NCBI GenBank assembly: GCA_030841965.1 | Contig: JAUUSJ010000032.1 | Coordinates: forward strand, 1 to 33,491 | Length of the DNA: 33,491 nt | Direction of reading: 5' to 3' | From: Blautia sp. | GTDB taxonomy: Bacteria > Bacillota > Clostridia > Lachnospirales > Lachnospiraceae | Part shown: positions 32,809 to 33,491 of the stretch, piece by piece | How the letters are laid out: each line of letters begins with the position of its first letter | Numbering within the stretch: the first letter of the stretch is position 1 | Translations under genes and position numbers: made by a program | Notes under the pieces: model-generated | Database searches by the model: none | Seen by the model: only the letters and a program-made list of their open reading frames with translations | Told to the model about the DNA's origin: nothing

Positions 32809-33303
32809 ATGAATAATATTATTTTAATTGGAATGCCAGGTTCTGGGAAAAGCACAATCGGAGTCGTTCTTGCCAAGGTACTCGGATATGATTTTATTGA
32901 CTCAGATTTACTGATTCAAAAAAAAACAAAACGCCTTCTCTGGCAGATTATGGAGGAGGATGGAATTGATGGTTTTAATAAGATAGAGGAAGAGGTAAAT
33001 TGCTCTATTGAGGCAGATAACTCTGTCATCTCAACTGGCGGAAGTGCCGTCTATGGGGAGAAGGCGATGAGACATCTTGGAGAGATTGGCACAATTGTTT
33101 ACCTTGATGTGAATTATAAGACTCTAAGAAATAGACTCGGAGATTTGAAAAAGCGCGGAGTTGTCTTAAAGCCTGGCCAGACTTTGAAGGACTTGTATAG
33201 GGAAAGGATTGTACTATATGAGAAATATGCAGATATTACGATTAAGGCTGAAAATATGAATATTCCACAGACGGTTGATTGTATTTTAAGGGCTTTAAAA
33301 TAG
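32809..33303 (+). CDS. Shikimate-kinase-like P-loop kinase
   Basis: A 164-residue protein with the fold and length of shikimate kinase, which phosphorylates shikimate in aromatic amino-acid synthesis. The P-loop GMPGSGKS is at 8-15, FIDSD supplies the acidic pair at 31 and 33, and KKRGVVL and LYRERIVLYEKYAD match the lid and C-terminal arginine region. Two substrate-site features deviate: the FRxxE arginine is asparagine (GFNKIEEE, residue 57), and the GGG triplet is GGS (77-79). It may phosphorylate another substrate. The start ATG 32809 has only a weak AGAGAG ribosome site. No other aromatic-pathway gene is nearby. Confidence 0.72.
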   Translation: MNNIILIGMPGSGKSTIGVVLAKVLGYDFIDSDLLIQKKTKRLLWQIMEEDGIDGFNKIEEEVNCSIEADNSVISTGGSAVYGEKAMRHLGEIGTIVYLDVNYKTLRNRLGDLKKRGVVLKPGQTLKDLYRERIVLYEKYADITIKAENMNIPQTVDCILRALK

Positions 33304-33491
33304 AGTGGGACTGATGGGGATGAGTTGAAAAGACAGACGCCAAGAGAGGTCGGAGATATGTCCTCAAAAAACACGTTCGTTCCCACGGTTTTTCGACATA
33401 CGCTGATTTATGCCGCTTCCCGCAAACTCGCGCCTACGGCACTCAAACAGTGCTCCAGCGGCAAAGCAATGTCATTTAGTTAGTGGTAAGT
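33304..33491. repeat. Nested-hairpin intergenic element at the window end
   Basis: No gene is seen. An outer stem TGCCGCT (33411-33417) / AGCGGCA (33457-33463) encloses GCACT (33439-33443) / AGTGC (33449-33453). A smaller GAGG/CCTC hairpin lies near 33344-33364. The GC content is clearly above that of neighbouring intergenic DNA. Its style suggests a dispersed repeat or the start of a mobile or RNA element continuing beyond the window. Confidence 0.45.

Overview
This window comes from a low-GC Gram-positive anaerobe, most likely a Lachnospiraceae-type member of the Clostridia. The basis is AT-rich intergenic DNA, frequent TTG starts, strong AGGAGG-type ribosome sites, a fused SecDF beside a TIGR04086-type membrane protein and RecJ, CmpB-type membrane proteins, and a PTS/PRD mannitol system. 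Most genes are ordinary chromosomal housekeeping or sugar-uptake genes. There are no rRNA genes, CRISPR arrays or intact insertion sequences.

Layout. (1) 1-162 is intergenic DNA rich in palindromes. (2) 163-4582, minus strand, is an operon of four genes: a protein with four repeats resembling homing-endonuclease-associated repeats, two DppB/DppC-type permeases and a lipoprotein binding protein. It has no ATPase gene. (3) 4583-5519 is a large intergenic region. It carries a perfect consensus promoter, a highly structured RNA of about 300 nt and an intrinsic terminator, all on the minus strand; this is the most interesting locus here. (4) 5520-11607, minus strand, holds an MMPL/RND transporter with a long charged C-terminal coil, followed by a secreted 1130-residue protein built of Leu-x-x-Gly heptads. 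A divergent TetR regulator follows at 11887-12474. (5) 12556-19813, minus strand, is a core block: TIGR04086-like protein, secDF, recJ, HAD phosphatase, CmpB-like membrane protein, apt. (6) 20503-26139 is the mannitol locus: mtlD and mtlA on the minus strand, divergent mtlR on the plus strand, with two operator-like inverted repeats between them. (7) 26270-33303 holds clpB, tRNA-Leu(CAA), a two-domain PPK2 kinase, a YbaK-type deacylase, an HD hydrolase and, on the plus strand, a shikimate-kinase-like protein. The window ends in a nested-hairpin intergenic element.

How the parts work together. MtlA imports and phosphorylates mannitol, MtlD oxidises the product to fructose-6-phosphate, and MtlR senses PTS phosphorylation and activates mtlA. 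SecDF, RecJ and Apt form a block that is often linked in Clostridia. The MMPL transporter, the heptad protein and TetR look like a regulated cell-envelope module related in style to YhgE/Pip proteins.

Beyond the genes, three copies of a palindromic repeat family (core GGTCAAAAG/CTTTTGACC, flank GGTATCAT) lie at 112-163, 19371-19406 and 28990-29063. A 43-nt degenerate duplicate of the ybaK 3' end lies just downstream of ybaK. Tandem hairpins with identical loops lie upstream of apt. All family assignments were made by reading motifs, without database searches.
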